Below are positions 1 through 10,494 of a DNA stretch of 64,000 nt, in pieces; within the stretch, counting starts at the first letter, position 1, and each line of letters begins with the position of its first letter. The position numbers and the translations under genes were made by a program. Under the pieces are notes generated by a model that searched no databases, was not told the origin of the DNA, and saw nothing but the letters and a program-made list of their open reading frames with translations. Origin of the DNA: Armatimonadota bacterium (GTDB taxonomy: Bacteria > Sysuimicrobiota > Sysuimicrobiia > Sysuimicrobiales > Sysuimicrobiaceae); contig JANXCW010000001.1 in the NCBI GenBank assembly GCA_025059775.1, positions 1-64,000 on the forward strand, read 5' to 3'.

Positions 1-1177
<1,177 letters not shown>

Positions 1178-1258
1178 GAAAGTTCAATCCCTGACTCACC
1201 TCGGGTCGGACTTCCAACCCGGGGGATTCCTTTCTCGGTGGCCGCGTCGTTCCTGCCA

Positions 1259-1297
1259 CTATTCGGTTTTCAAGGTTCCCACCGGCCCCTGTGGGAA
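1259..1297 (-). promoter_or_regulatory. rRNA leader: hairpin plus boxA-like antitermination segment
   Basis: On the minus strand the leader holds a perfect 7-bp stem (TTCCCAC/GTGGGAA, arms at 1291-1297 and 1276-1282, 8-nt loop). It is followed at once by CCTTGAAAACCGAATAG at 1259-1275. The latter resembles the TTTGAAAAC core found in rrn leaders of Gram-positive bacteria, where boxA recruits Nus factors so that transcription reads through the structured rRNA. The hairpin and the sequence are seen directly. The antitermination role is inferred from position and resemblance. The rest of 1178-1258 is leader with no gene. Confidence 0.55.
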
Positions 1298-1311
1298 GCC
1301 GGCAATCTGTA

Positions 1312-1340
1312 ACCTTACCACCTTCCCCTCACCCTGTCAA
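1312..1340 (-). promoter_or_regulatory. rrn promoter candidate P3 (closest to 16S)
   Basis: A perfect -35 box TTGACA (complement at 1335-1340) stands 17 bp upstream of TAAGGT (1312-1317), a poor -10 match. It is the nearest of three TTGACA boxes upstream of the 16S gene. The exact -35 and correct spacing support it. The weak -10 means it may be a secondary start or a relic. Confidence 0.4.
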
Positions 1341-1364
1341 CCAGCTCCTCTCCACGAAGGGGAG

Positions 1365-2291
1365 ATGGCAGTAAGGACCAGGAGGGGAGGTGTCAAGGTA
1401 CTCTGCCCAGGCTACCCCGCGGCAGCCCCGGCAGCCACTCCTTATCATACCTACGTGGCCCAACCTGTCAAGATTCCCTGGAACCCAAGCGGGTCCTGGC
1501 GTACCGGGCTCCTCCTCTCCGGTGCCGTGGCCGCCCTGGCCCGCGGGATCAGGGCCCTGCGCGGAACAGGACCCTTGGTCGCTACGGGCATCGGGACCGC
1601 GGTCTTCCAGGCGGGCGGCCTACGGTGGTCGGCGATCCTCCTGACCTTTTTCGCCTCCGCCACCTTCCTGACCCGCCTTCCGGGCTCCCGCCAGGACCGG
1701 AAGGGGCGCACGGGGCGCCAGGTGCTTGCCAACGGGGCTGTGGCCGCGCTTACCGCGTGGTTGTCCCGCCGATGGCCCAGGGCCTCCCGAGCCTTTGCGG
1801 GGGCCGTGGCCGCCGCGTGCGCGGACACGTGGGCCACGGAGCTCGGAGCGCGGTACGGCGGCACTCCTCGTCACCTCACCACGGGCGCTCGAGTCCCGCC
1901 CGGAAGTTCCGGCGGCGTGACCCCGTTGGGAACCGTGGCAGGAGCCGCGGGAGCGGTGGTGTGCGGGCTCGCGGCCTGGGCAACGGGAGTGGCGCCCCTC
2001 GGCATCACGACCCGCGCGGGCGTCCTGGGGATGCTCCTGGACAGCTTCCTCGGCGCCACCCTGCAGGCCCGTTATCGCTGTCCGCGGTGTGGCAGGATCG
2101 GGGAAGGACGTCGCTGCAGCTGTGGGGCGTGGGGGCAGCGGATCTCGGGGTTATGCGGCCTCGACAACGACGGGGTGAACCTCCTCGCCACCTTCCTGGG
2201 AGCCCTGGTGGCCTACCGGAGTTCCGATCCCTCCCCCTGCAGTTTGAAGACGGGGAGGATGCCCATATGGAAGATGTCGTCCCGGGAGTAG
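1365..2291 (+). CDS. DUF92 family integral membrane protein
   Basis: The hydrophobic protein carries the DUF92 hallmark ADTWATELG (about residues 152-160), a GTVAG glycine-rich helix and a C-terminal LDNDGVNLLAT segment. A Cys-x2-Cys / Cys-x-Cys zinc-ribbon-like insert (about 237-253) precedes that segment, as is usual in the family. Plant relatives (VTE6) are phytyl-phosphate kinases. The bacterial role is unknown, with a prenyl-phosphate kinase a reasonable guess. The start is uncertain: ATG at 1365 has a Shine-Dalgarno placed too close and would run through the strongest rrn promoter, while GTG at 1455 still leaves about 15 residues before the first membrane helix. The last 79 bp overlap the 3' end of the convergent phosphoribosyltransferase gene. 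It is the only plus-strand gene in the window. Confidence 0.8.
   Translation: MAVRTRRGGVKVLCPGYPAAAPAATPYHTYVAQPVKIPWNPSGSWRTGLLLSGAVAALARGIRALRGTGPLVATGIGTAVFQAGGLRWSAILLTFFASATFLTRLPGSRQDRKGRTGRQVLANGAVAALTAWLSRRWPRASRAFAGAVAAACADTWATELGARYGGTPRHLTTGARVPPGSSGGVTPLGTVAGAAGAVVCGLAAWATGVAPLGITTRAGVLGMLLDSFLGATLQARYRCPRCGRIGEGRRCSCGAWGQRISGLCGLDNDGVNLLATFLGALVAYRSSDPSPCSLKTGRMPIWKMSSRE
1368..1396 (-). promoter_or_regulatory. rrn promoter candidate P2 (weak)
   Basis: A second perfect TTGACA (complement at 1391-1396) has only TACTGC (1368-1373) at 17-bp spacing. The -35 is exact and the -10 is poor. It is listed because it belongs to a regularly placed series of three such boxes upstream of the rRNA gene. 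Confidence 0.25.
1444..1471 (-). promoter_or_regulatory. rrsp1: rrn promoter candidate P1 (strong)
   Basis: TTGACA (complement at 1466-1471), a 16-bp spacer and TATGAT (1444-1449) make a near-consensus housekeeping promoter firing leftward into the 16S leader. It lies inside the first codons of the longest possible DUF92 frame. That argues that the DUF92 gene starts at or after about 1455, or that the two overlap divergently. The symbol is only a label for the site. Confidence 0.65.
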
Positions 2292-2797
2292 CCCTCCAGC
2301 AGCAGCGCGGCCCGCTTCACCACCGCTCCCCCTGCTCGCTCCACCAGCTCCTCCATGGCCCGCAGCGTCTCCCCGGTGCTCACGATGTCGTCCACGATCC
2401 CCACCCGCCGGCCCGCCAGCTTCAGGGCGTCCCGGCCGTCCAGATAGAGCTCCTGCTCGGTCTTCGCGGTGATGGGCCTGTAGCGGACCACCAGCGGCGA
2501 CAGCATGAAAGGCCGGATCTCCTTTCGGCATACCACGTAGGGCCGCAGGCCGAGGTAGGTGGCGATGGCATGGGCGAGCGGGATGCCCTTCGTCTCCGTG
2601 GTCACGAGCACCTCGCAGCTCTCCATCTGCGGTGCGAGCACCCGGGCCGCTCGGTCGATCACCTCCGTGTCCCCAAGGCTGTAGTAATACGCGATCCAGG
2701 TATCCGGCGCCACCTGGATGAGGGGGAGGCGCCGCCGGGTCCCCGCGATCTCCAGCTCGTAGTTCACCTGCCCCTGAAACGGCAGCACGTGCGTCAT
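2213..2797 (-). CDS. Type I phosphoribosyltransferase (Apt/PyrE-like), last gene of the purine operon
   Basis: The protein has the PRPP-binding loop GIVDDIVSTGET (about residues 128-139 from the chosen start) and a KGIPLAHAIA segment like those of adenine and orotate phosphoribosyltransferases. It would join PRPP to a free base, most likely purine salvage given its place directly after purH. I chose ATG at 2797 because a GGGGGGA ribosome site lies about 6 bases upstream. An in-frame ATG at 2833 would add 12 residues and almost touch purH. No winged-helix domain precedes the PRT fold, so it is not a Bacillus-type PurR. The 3' end overlaps the convergent DUF92 gene. The base specificity cannot be read from sequence. 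Confidence 0.8.
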   Translation of the reverse strand: MTHVLPFQGQVNYELEIAGTRRRLPLIQVAPDTWIAYYYSLGDTEVIDRAARVLAPQMESCEVLVTTETKGIPLAHAIATYLGLRPYVVCRKEIRPFMLSPLVVRYRPITAKTEQELYLDGRDALKLAGRRVGIVDDIVSTGETLRAMEELVERAGGAVVKRAALLLEGYSRDDIFHMGILPVFKLQGEGSELR

Positions 2798-2840
2798 CTT
2801 CGGTCCCCCCCACAACAGAAACCCCGACCGCATCTTATCA

Positions 2841-4361
2841 CTAGTGGCGGAAGTGGCGGATCCCCGTGAACACCATGCTGCACCCTGCCCGTTCCGCGGC
2901 CGCGATCACCTCTGCATCCCGCACGGATCCTCCCGGCTGGACGATGGCCACTACCCCCGCGCGGGCGGCCTCCTCTACCCCGTCGGAGAAGGGGAAGAAG
3001 GCGTCCGAGGCCAGCACCGCGCCTCGGGCCCGCTCCCCCGCCTTCCTCACCGCCGCCCGCACGGCATCCACCCGGCTCATCTGTCCCGCTCCTACCCCCA
3101 CCACCTCCCGGCCTCGGGCCAGGACGATGGCGTTGCTCTTGGTGTGCTTGCACACCACCCACGCGAACCGCAGGTCCTCCCACTCCTCTGGGGTAGGAGT
3201 CCGGGAGGTCACCACCCGCAGGTCCTCTTCCCGCCAGACCAAGTGGTCCGGCTCCTGCACCAGCACCCCACCCAGGACGCCGCGGATCTCCCACCCTGTG
3301 TCTTCCGAGGGTCTATCGAGCCGTAGAATCCGCATGCCGGGCTTTCCCCGAAGGATCTCCAGGGCCTGGGGGTCGAACTCCGGAGCCGCCACCACCTCCA
3401 GGAAGACCTCCTGCAGCAGCCGCGCGGTCGCCGCGTCCACGGGACGGTTGAGGGCCACGATCCCCCCGAAGCGGCTGACCGGATCCCCCCGTAGGGCTCC
3501 CCGTACGGCTTCTTCCGCGGTCCGGCCGAGGGCACAGCCGCAGGGGTTGGCGTGCTTCACCACCACCGCCGCGGGCTCCGAAAACTCCCACACCAGCCGC
3601 CAAGCGGCGTCCGTGTCCAGGAGATTGTTGTAGGAGAGGGGCTTTCCCGCCAGCTGCTCGGCCCGCGCCAGGCTCCCCGGAGGCGCAAGGGGATCCCGGT
3701 AGAAGACCGCGGCCTGGTGCGGGTTCTCGCCGTACCGCACCTCCTGTCCTCTCCGCCACCCCCACACGAGCCGCTCCGGGAACCCCCGCAGCCCGCTGCG
3801 CTCCGCCAGGACACGGGCGATGAGGGCGTCGTAGTCCGCCACGTACCGGAAGGCCTCTACCGCGAGCCGCCGCCGCGTCTCAGGCAGAACCTCCCCCGCT
3901 CGCCGCAGCTCTTCCAACACGGGCCCGTAGTGCCTGGGGTCCGTGAGCACCGCCACCCGGTCGCAGTTCTTCGCCGCGGCCCGGATCAACGCCACCCCGC
4001 CGACATCGATCTCCTCCACCAGCTCCTCCCACGGACGGCCTGCCCCCGCGGCCTCCTCAAACCGGTACAGGTTCACGGCCACCAGTTCCATGGGCGTGAT
4101 CCCCAGCCTCGCCAGCTCTTCTGCATCCGCCCTCCGGGCCAGCACCGCGGCGTGGACGGCCGGGTGCAGGGTCTTCACGCGCCCGCCCAGGATCTCCGGA
4201 AACCCGGTCACCTCCGCTACGGAGGTCACGGGGATCCCCGCATCCCGGAGTGCCCGCGCGGTCCCTCCCGTGCTGATGAGTTCAAACCCCAGCTCCCGCA
4301 GCCCCTGCGCGAAGTCCACGATCCCCGTCTTGTCCGTCACGCTTAACAGGGCCCGCCGCAC
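2841..4361 (-). CDS. purH: Bifunctional AICAR formyltransferase / IMP cyclohydrolase
   Basis: PurH catalyses the last two steps of IMP synthesis: formyl transfer from 10-formyl-THF to AICAR, then ring closure. The N-terminal cyclohydrolase domain shows SVTDKTG (about 7-13), STGGTARAL and GGRVKTLHPAVH. The C-terminal transformylase shows RYGENPHQ, KHANPCGCALG, DAFFPF and a final TGIRHFRH. At 506 residues it is of normal length. The GTG start at 4361 abuts the purN stop codon without a gap, implying translational coupling. Its stop at 2841 is followed 43 bp later by the phosphoribosyltransferase. Confidence 0.97.
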   Translation of the reverse strand: MRRALLSVTDKTGIVDFAQGLRELGFELISTGGTARALRDAGIPVTSVAEVTGFPEILGGRVKTLHPAVHAAVLARRADAEELARLGITPMELVAVNLYRFEEAAGAGRPWEELVEEIDVGGVALIRAAAKNCDRVAVLTDPRHYGPVLEELRRAGEVLPETRRRLAVEAFRYVADYDALIARVLAERSGLRGFPERLVWGWRRGQEVRYGENPHQAAVFYRDPLAPPGSLARAEQLAGKPLSYNNLLDTDAAWRLVWEFSEPAAVVVKHANPCGCALGRTAEEAVRGALRGDPVSRFGGIVALNRPVDAATARLLQEVFLEVVAAPEFDPQALEILRGKPGMRILRLDRPSEDTGWEIRGVLGGVLVQEPDHLVWREEDLRVVTSRTPTPEEWEDLRFAWVVCKHTKSNAIVLARGREVVGVGAGQMSRVDAVRAAVRKAGERARGAVLASDAFFPFSDGVEEAARAGVVAIVQPGGSVRDAEVIAAAERAGCSMVFTGIRHFRH

Positions 4362-4988
4362 CTAGTCCCTCCATGCCGCCAGATCCTCAAACCGCACCTC
4401 TCCCAGGACCACGCGGCGAATGGCCTCCGGGTAAATCCGGTGCTCCTGCTGCGCCACCCGGGCCGCCAGGGTCTCTGGGGTATCCCCAGGGAGCACGGGG
4501 ACCTCCGCCTGCAGGACGATGGGGCCAGCATCCACCGCCTCCGTGACGAAGTGCACGGTACAGCCCGACACCCTGGCATTGCTTGCGAGCACCGCCCGAT
4601 GCACCCGCTCCCCGTACATGCCCTTTCCACCGAAGGCGGGGAGCAGGGAGGGGTGGATGTTCAGGATGCGGCCCCGGTAGGCGGCCACAAAGCGTGCATC
4701 CAGGATGCGCAGAAACCCCGCCAGGCACACCAGGTCCACCCGGTACGGCGCCAGCACCGCCTCCAACTGCCGGCAAAACGCCTCGCGGTTACGGAACGCG
4801 GACCAGTCCACCACGTGGGCCGGCACTCCCGCCCGCCGTGCCCGCTCTAGGGCGAAGGCTTCCGGCCGGTCCGAGACCACCACCGTCACCTCCGCGGGGT
4901 AGTCGGGCCTCGCGCAGGCGTCGAGGATGGCCTGGAGGTTCGTGCCGCTCCCGGAAACCAGGACCGCAAGCCGTACCCGCCCTGACAT
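4362..4988 (-). CDS. purN: Phosphoribosylglycinamide formyltransferase
   Basis: A folate-dependent GAR transformylase of 208 residues. It has the N-terminal phosphate loop SGSGTNLQAI (about 12-21), the active-site block NIHPSLLPAF with its catalytic Asn and His, and the Asp in EAVDAGPIV. It performs the third step of purine synthesis in the cytoplasm using 10-formyl-THF, so the formate-dependent PurT is not needed. The ATG at 4988 follows the purM stop by 3 bp and its stop abuts purH. Confidence 0.97.
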   Translation of the reverse strand: MSGRVRLAVLVSGSGTNLQAILDACARPDYPAEVTVVVSDRPEAFALERARRAGVPAHVVDWSAFRNREAFCRQLEAVLAPYRVDLVCLAGFLRILDARFVAAYRGRILNIHPSLLPAFGGKGMYGERVHRAVLASNARVSGCTVHFVTEAVDAGPIVLQAEVPVLPGDTPETLAARVAQQEHRIYPEAIRRVVLGEVRFEDLAAWRD

Positions 4989-4991
4989 GGT

Positions 4992-6032
4992 TCACCTCTC
5001 CGGGAGCGGTAGGATCTCCACCTGTCGTTCTCCCGCGACCACCTCGCCGATCACCCAGACCTCCTCCCCGCGTGCTTTCAGGAAGGCTGAGACCTCCTCC
5101 GCCGCGTCCGGCCGCACGCACGCCACCATGCCGATCCCCATGTTGAAGACCCGGAACATCTCCTCCTGCTCCACCGACCCTTCCCGGGCGATGAGCTGGA
5201 AGATAGGAGGGACGGGCCAGCAAACCCGGACGCGGGCCGTACACCCCTCGGGGAGGATGCGGACGAGGTTCCCCACGATCCCTCCACCTGTGATGTGCGC
5301 CATACCCGTCACCCGGTCGGAGAAGGCCTCGAGCAGGGGGAGCACGCTCGGCGCATAGCACCGGTGGGGGCGGAGGAGGGCCTCCCCACGGGTGCACCCC
5401 AGCTCGGGCTCGTACCGGTGGATATCCCGCGGACGGCGCAACAGGACCCGTCGGGCCAGGGAATAGCCGTTGGTGTGCAGGCCCGTGCTCGCCAGCCCCA
5501 CCAGGACGTCCCCCGGTCGGATGCCGGAGCCATCCACCATCCCGGTCCGCGCCACCACGCCTACCCCACACCCCACCACTTCATAAGCCCCCTCCCGGTA
5601 CACATCCGGCATCTGGGCGGTCTCTCCGCCCAGGAGCGCCACCCCGTAGGCCGCGCACGCTTCCACGATCCCGGTCAGTACCGCCTCCAACACCTCCGGC
5701 ATCCAACGGCCAGAGGCGAAGTAATCGAGGAAGAGGAGCGGCCGGGCGCCGTGACAGGCGAGGTCGTTGAGGTTGTGCGCCACCACGTCGTGGCCGACCA
5801 CCCGGTGGTCGCCCATCAGGTTCGCCACCTCCGTCTTGGTGCCCACCCCGTCCACGGTAGCCACCAGAATCAGATCCTCCCCCGCCGGAAGGCGCACGAA
5901 CCCGGCGAACAAGCCCACCCGATCCAGTACTGGGGGGGTGAAGGTGGATCGGATCCGCTCCCACAGGCGTTGGAGAAGGGCCTCCTTCGCCTCCGTATGG
6001 ACGCCGGTATCGCGGTACGTGACGGGCTTCAT
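4992..6032 (-). CDS. purM: Phosphoribosylformylglycinamidine cyclo-ligase (AIR synthetase)
   Basis: PurM closes the imidazole ring of FGAM to AIR using ATP. Visible blocks are DGVGTKTEVA, the HNLNDLACHGARPL segment, LGGETAQMPDVY and HITGGGIVGNL, all standard for the family. Length is 346 residues from ATG at 6032. The frame is open further upstream, but that part is only the shadow of purF. The start codon overlaps the purF stop in an ATGA arrangement, so the genes are translationally coupled. Confidence 0.97.
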   Translation of the reverse strand: MKPVTYRDTGVHTEAKEALLQRLWERIRSTFTPPVLDRVGLFAGFVRLPAGEDLILVATVDGVGTKTEVANLMGDHRVVGHDVVAHNLNDLACHGARPLLFLDYFASGRWMPEVLEAVLTGIVEACAAYGVALLGGETAQMPDVYREGAYEVVGCGVGVVARTGMVDGSGIRPGDVLVGLASTGLHTNGYSLARRVLLRRPRDIHRYEPELGCTRGEALLRPHRCYAPSVLPLLEAFSDRVTGMAHITGGGIVGNLVRILPEGCTARVRVCWPVPPIFQLIAREGSVEQEEMFRVFNMGIGMVACVRPDAAEEVSAFLKARGEEVWVIGEVVAGERQVEILPLPER

Positions 6033-7429
6033 CGCCGCTCCAGGGCGTACTTTCCAGCTTCGGACTCCGTGGGCGCGGGTGTGGGGTAGCGGCCGTCCAG
6101 GCACGCCATGCACAGGGTGTGGCCTGGCAGGCCGATGGCGGCCACGAGCCCCTCCTGGCTCAGGTACCCGAGGCTGTCCGCACCGATCTCCCGCCGGATG
6201 CCCTCCACGTCCAACCGGGCGGCCACCAGTTGCCCGCGGCTGCTGGTGTCTACGCCGTAGAAGCACGGCCAGCGGATGGGTGGAGAGGAGATGCGAAGGT
6301 GTACCTCACGGGCGCCCGCCTCGCGCAGGGCGTGCACGAGCCGGGCGCTCGTGGTCCCCCGCACGATGCTGTCGTCCACCAGCACCACCCGCCGGCCCGC
6401 GACCACGGCCCGGATGGCGCTGAGCTTGGTGCGGACTCCGAAGGCTCTGCGGGCGGGATCCGGCTCGATGAAGGTCCGGCCCACGTACCGGTTCTTCACC
6501 AGCCCCAGCTCCAAGGGCAGCCCGCTCTGCTCCGCATATCCCAGGGCCGCGGAGGTGCCGGAGTCCGGCACGGGGATTACCACGTCCGCCTCCGCGGGAT
6601 GTTCCCGGGCCAGGACGCGGCCCATGCGGCGCCGCACCTCGTGCACGGTGCGCCCCCGCAGCACGGTGTCGGGCCGGGCGAAGTAAATGAATTCGAACAC
6701 GCAGCTGGCAGGCCGCACACCTGGAAGCACCTGCTCCGCACGCGCCTCGTCCCCTTCAAAAGCCACCAGCTCCCCGGGATGCACGTCCCGCACGTAGGTG
6801 GCCCCCACGGAATCCAGCGCGCAGGTCTCCGAGGCCACCACCCATCCCTCTTCCAGCTGTCCCAGCACCAGGGGCCGGATCCCGTATTGGTCCCGGAACG
6901 CGAAGAGGACTCCGCCCGCCAGCGCGGTCACGGTGAATGCCCCCTCCAGGCGCACCATGGCCGTGCGGATGGCCTCCTCCACGGAGGCCACGGGGGCGGT
7001 GGCGATGGAGAGGGCGATCACCTCGGTGTCGCTGGTGGTCCGGAAGACCGCCCCACGTGCCTCCAGCTCCGCCCGCAGCTGGGGAGCATTCGTGAGGTTG
7101 CCGTTGTGGGCCACGGCCACGGGGCCCCACGGGGAGGGCACCACCACGGGTTGGGCGTTGTCCAGGATCGCGGAGCCCATGGTGGAGTAGCGGACATGCC
7201 CGATTCCCACGGAACCTTCCAGCCCTGTAGGGTCCCCCCGGAAGACCTCCGAGACGAGCCCCATCCCCTTCTGCACGCGGAGGGCCGCGCCGTCGTGGGT
7301 GGCGATGCCCGCGCTCTCCTGTCCCCGATGCTGGAGGGCCAACAGACCCGTGTACACAAAGGGAGCTGCCGCGCCGCGGCGCAGCGCAACGCCGAACACC
7401 CCGCATTCTTCCCGCCACCGGTCCGTCAT
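6029..7429 (-). CDS. purF: Amidophosphoribosyltransferase (glutamine PRPP amidotransferase)
   Basis: PurF makes phosphoribosylamine, the committed step. The catalytic Cys is residue 9 in EECGVFGV, preceded by an 8-residue propeptide as in Bacillus-type enzymes. The PRPP loop is VVLVDDSIVRGTT. Cysteines at SCVFEFIYFARPD, WPCFYGVD and CMAC match the four ligands of the structural 4Fe-4S cluster of the B. subtilis type, so an oxygen-sensitive iron-sulfur PurF is expected. The start at 7429 overlaps the purL stop (ATGA). It is 466 residues long. Feedback inhibition by AMP/GMP is known for the family. Confidence 0.97.
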   Translation of the reverse strand: MTDRWREECGVFGVALRRGAAAPFVYTGLLALQHRGQESAGIATHDGAALRVQKGMGLVSEVFRGDPTGLEGSVGIGHVRYSTMGSAILDNAQPVVVPSPWGPVAVAHNGNLTNAPQLRAELEARGAVFRTTSDTEVIALSIATAPVASVEEAIRTAMVRLEGAFTVTALAGGVLFAFRDQYGIRPLVLGQLEEGWVVASETCALDSVGATYVRDVHPGELVAFEGDEARAEQVLPGVRPASCVFEFIYFARPDTVLRGRTVHEVRRRMGRVLAREHPAEADVVIPVPDSGTSAALGYAEQSGLPLELGLVKNRYVGRTFIEPDPARRAFGVRTKLSAIRAVVAGRRVVLVDDSIVRGTTSARLVHALREAGAREVHLRISSPPIRWPCFYGVDTSSRGQLVAARLDVEGIRREIGADSLGYLSQEGLVAAIGLPGHTLCMACLDGRYPTPAPTESEAGKYALERR

Positions 7430-9585
7430 CCCTCCCACGCCTCCCTCAGGTCCGTCACGCGGATCTCGACTCCCCCCTGGGGAAGTCGGATCCGTAGGGC
7501 ATCCCCTCCCACCTCCCCCAGCAGCCGCACGGGCACCTGGTGCTCCCAGCACAGCGTGCAGAAGGACTCGTACCGGTCCACGGGGACTGTCACCACCACC
7601 CGGGACGGTCCTTCCCCGAAGAGGAGCTCGTCCACCCGGTTTCGGTCCAGGGAGAGCTCGCAGGTTGCCCCTATCCCGCCCAGGATGCAGGCCTCCGCCA
7701 AGGCCACCGCGAGGCCTCCGTCGCTCAGATCGTGGGCGGAGCGCACCAAGCCCTCCTCCGCCGCCCGCACGAGGAGGTGGATCAGGCGCGTGTGCAGAGG
7801 GAGGTCCGGAGGCAAGGGGGAGCCTGCCACAAGGCCGTGCATTTCCTTCAGGTAGGTGCTTCCCGCGAGGGATGCCGCGGGGGCCCCTGTCAGCACCACC
7901 AGATCTCCGGGATGCCGGAAGCCACTGGGGACTGCCCGGGCCACGTCCCGCAGCACCCCGAGAACCGCCACGATGGGCGTGGGGTAGACGCGGTCGGTGG
8001 ACTCGTTGTAGAGACTCACATTGCCCCCGATCACAGGAAGCCCGAACGCCCGGCACGCATCCGCGATCCCTTCGATCACCCTCCGCAGGCTCCAGGCCAC
8101 CTCCGGCCGCTCGGGGCTTGCCAGGTTGAGGCCGTCCGTGAGGGCCACGGGCCGCGCACCGCTACAGGCCACGTTCAGGGAGGCCTCGCATACGGCCCAG
8201 GCCCCCCCGCACCACGGATCCAGGTGGGCGATGCGGCCCGGGCCATCCACGCTCAGGGCGATCCCCATCGGGGGGGCCTCCTTGATGCGCAGCACCGCGG
8301 CGTCCGAGCCCGGCCCCACCACGGTGTTCAGCTGCACCATGTGGTCGTACTGGGTGTAGATCCAGCGCTTGCCGCGGATCCCCGGCGCCCGCAAGAGCCG
8401 AAGGAGCACCTCCGCCGGAGGGTCCGGTTCCGGGAGCGTCTCCAGGCGGAGCGACGGAGGCGGGTAGGGTCGCTCAGGGACCCGGCGCTCGGGAGCACCG
8501 GTTACGAGTTCCGGTGGGAGCTCCACCACCAAGCGATCCCCCTCGTAAACCCGCAGCACCCTCTCCTCCGTCACCACCCCGATGGGCTGGGCCACCAGCC
8601 CCCACCGCCGGTAAATGGCGGCCACCTCCTCCTCCCGGCCCCGCTCCACCACGAGCAGCATGCGCTCCTGGGACTCGCTGAGGAGCACCTCCTCCGGCCG
8701 CATCCCCGCCTCCCGCCGGGGCACCCGAGCCAGATCGATCCGCATGCCTACCCCGCCCCGGGCGCTCATCTCCGCGGCCGCGCACGCAAGCCCCGCGGCC
8801 CCCATGTCCTGCACCGCCACCACGGCCCCGGTCCGGTAAGCCTCCAAGGTGGCCTCGATGAGAAGCTTCCCGGCAAACGGATCCCCGATCTGTACCGCGC
8901 TCCGGTCCTGAACCTCGCTTTCCGCGTCCAGCTCCTCGGAGGCAAAGGCAGCGCCCCCGATCCCGTCCCGGCCCGTGCGGGCTCCCGCGTACAGGACCAC
9001 GTTCCCGGGCCCCCAGGCGGCGGCTCCCTGCACCTCTTCAGACCTCAGAATTCCCACGCAGCACACGTTCACCAGGGGGTGGTGCGCGTAGCACGGTTCT
9101 GTGTGCACCTCCCCGCCCACCACCGGAACCCCCACCGCGTTCCCGTAGTGGGCGATCCCGGCCACCACCCCTTCCAGGAGCCGCCGGGACCTGGGGTCCT
9201 CCCCAAACCGCAGGGAATCGAGCAGGGCTACGGGCCTGGCACCCATGCTCAGCACATCCCGGAGAATGCCGCCCACACCCGTGGCGGCTCCGTGAAAGGG
9301 ATCCACGGCACTGGGATGGTTATGGCTCTCGATCTTCATGGCCACCGCTATCCCAGGCGCGATCTCCACCACCCCCGCGTTTCCCCCGGGTCCCCGCAGC
9401 ACACCGGGCCCTTCCACGGGAAGGACCCGGAGGTATGGGCGGGAGTGTTTGTAGGAGCAGTGCTCGGACCACATGGCCTCGAACACCCGCCACTCTACGG
9501 GGTTCGGCTCCCGGCCCAACCGCCGCCGGATCTCCGCCACCTCATCGGAGAACAGGCGCAGCTGGGGCCCTGTCACGACCTCCAC
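7426..9585 (-). CDS. purL: Phosphoribosylformylglycinamidine synthase subunit PurL (small type)
   Basis: This is the ATP-dependent catalytic subunit of FGAM synthase. It is 719 residues, the small form that works in a complex with PurS and the glutaminase PurQ, both encoded just upstream. It shows [20 protein letters not shown], a long central AIRS-like repeat and [14 protein letters not shown] near the C-terminus. The GTG start at 9585 is supported by an excellent AAGGAGG ribosome site 7 bases upstream and overlaps the purQ coding end by 13 bp. Confidence 0.97.
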   Translation of the reverse strand: MEVVTGPQLRLFSDEVAEIRRRLGREPNPVEWRVFEAMWSEHCSYKHSRPYLRVLPVEGPGVLRGPGGNAGVVEIAPGIAVAMKIESHNHPSAVDPFHGAATGVGGILRDVLSMGARPVALLDSLRFGEDPRSRRLLEGVVAGIAHYGNAVGVPVVGGEVHTEPCYAHHPLVNVCCVGILRSEEVQGAAAWGPGNVVLYAGARTGRDGIGGAAFASEELDAESEVQDRSAVQIGDPFAGKLLIEATLEAYRTGAVVAVQDMGAAGLACAAAEMSARGGVGMRIDLARVPRREAGMRPEEVLLSESQERMLLVVERGREEEVAAIYRRWGLVAQPIGVVTEERVLRVYEGDRLVVELPPELVTGAPERRVPERPYPPPSLRLETLPEPDPPAEVLLRLLRAPGIRGKRWIYTQYDHMVQLNTVVGPGSDAAVLRIKEAPPMGIALSVDGPGRIAHLDPWCGGAWAVCEASLNVACSGARPVALTDGLNLASPERPEVAWSLRRVIEGIADACRAFGLPVIGGNVSLYNESTDRVYPTPIVAVLGVLRDVARAVPSGFRHPGDLVVLTGAPAASLAGSTYLKEMHGLVAGSPLPPDLPLHTRLIHLLVRAAEEGLVRSAHDLSDGGLAVALAEACILGGIGATCELSLDRNRVDELLFGEGPSRVVVTVPVDRYESFCTLCWEHQVPVRLLGEVGGDALRIRLPQGGVEIRVTDLREAWEG

Positions 9586-10271
9586 CGTACCGCCTCCTTA
9601 CGGGTCGCCCGGATCCAGTCCACCATGCTCTCAAAGAGCAGCCGGCCGTCCTCCCCGCCCAGAATCCCCTCCGCGCACCGTTCAGGGTGCGGCATGAGGC
9701 CCAGCACGTTCCCGGGCTCATTCCGGATTCCCGCGATCCCGTGCAGGGAGCCGTTGGGGTTCTCCCCCTCGTACCGGAATACCACGCACCCCGCTGCCTC
9801 CAGCCGCCCGAGGGTGGAGGGATCCACGTAGTAGCGCCCCTCCCGGTGCGCGATGGGCATACGCACCACCTGACCCGGCCGGTACCGGGAGGTGAAGGGG
9901 GTATCCGTGCGCTCCACTCGGAGCCTTACCCACTCGCACCGGAACCGGGCCCCGAGGTTGGGGAGCATGGCCCCGGGCAGGAGCCCTGCTTCCAGGAGGA
10001 CCTGGAACCCGTTGCAGATCCCGAGCACGAGCCCGCCCCGGGCGGCGAATTCCCGCACGGCCCGCATCACGGGACTCGTGGCGGCGATGGCCCCCGCCCG
10101 GAGGTAGTCCCCATAGGAGAACCCGCCGGGCAGCACCACGGCGTCCAGGCCTCCCAGATCCGTCTCCTCATGCCAGACGAACTCCGTCTCGACCCCCACC
10201 ACCTCCCGCAGGACCCACCGGCAGTCCGCGTCGCAGTTGGATCCCGGAAAGGTCACCACCCCGAACCGCAC
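9573..10271 (-). CDS. purQ: FGAM synthase glutaminase subunit PurQ
   Basis: A class I glutamine amidotransferase that supplies ammonia to PurL. It carries the oxyanion motif [12 protein letters not shown], the nucleophile elbow LGICNGFQ with its Cys, and the C-terminal PHPERC block with catalytic His and Glu. Length is 232 residues, normal for the stand-alone subunit. The GTG start at 10271 follows the purS stop by one base. Confidence 0.96.
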   Translation of the reverse strand: MRFGVVTFPGSNCDADCRWVLREVVGVETEFVWHEETDLGGLDAVVLPGGFSYGDYLRAGAIAATSPVMRAVREFAARGGLVLGICNGFQVLLEAGLLPGAMLPNLGARFRCEWVRLRVERTDTPFTSRYRPGQVVRMPIAHREGRYYVDPSTLGRLEAAGCVVFRYEGENPNGSLHGIAGIRNEPGNVLGLMPHPERCAEGILGGEDGRLLFESMVDWIRATRKEAVRWRS

Positions 10272-10272
10272 C

Positions 10273-10494
10273 TCAGATCTCCTCCACCCGCCACTCCTCG
10301 ATGAGGGGGTTTGCTAGAAACCGGGCGCACAGCTCCTCCACCTCCGCGCCGTCCGGAAGGGTCAGTTCCACGGCGCGGCCCACCCGGACCTCCTTCACCT
10401 CATACCCCAGGGCCCGCAATCCCACGGCCACCGCCTGGCCCTGGGCGTCCAGCACCCCGGGCTTTAGGAAGATCACCACCCGCACCCGTCTCAT
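10273..10494 (-). CDS. purS: FGAM synthase subunit PurS
   Basis: A 73-residue structural subunit that bridges PurL and PurQ. It matches the family in [12 protein letters not shown]-like N-terminal wording (here [13 protein letters not shown]), an [13 protein letters not shown] middle and a short ferredoxin-like C-terminus. The frame extends upstream, but ATG at 10494 overlapping the purC stop (ATGA) gives the family length. Its presence confirms the PurSQL three-subunit enzyme. Confidence 0.94.
   Translation of the reverse strand: MRRVRVVIFLKPGVLDAQGQAVAVGLRALGYEVKEVRVGRAVELTLPDGAEVEELCARFLANPLIEEWRVEEI

Noticed and set aside
7540-9831. Very long plus-strand open frame antisense to purL and purQ
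   Set aside because: It is a by-product of high GC third codon positions; the translation is rich in Pro, His, Arg and Gly with no domain, while the minus strand encodes unmistakable PurL and PurQ.
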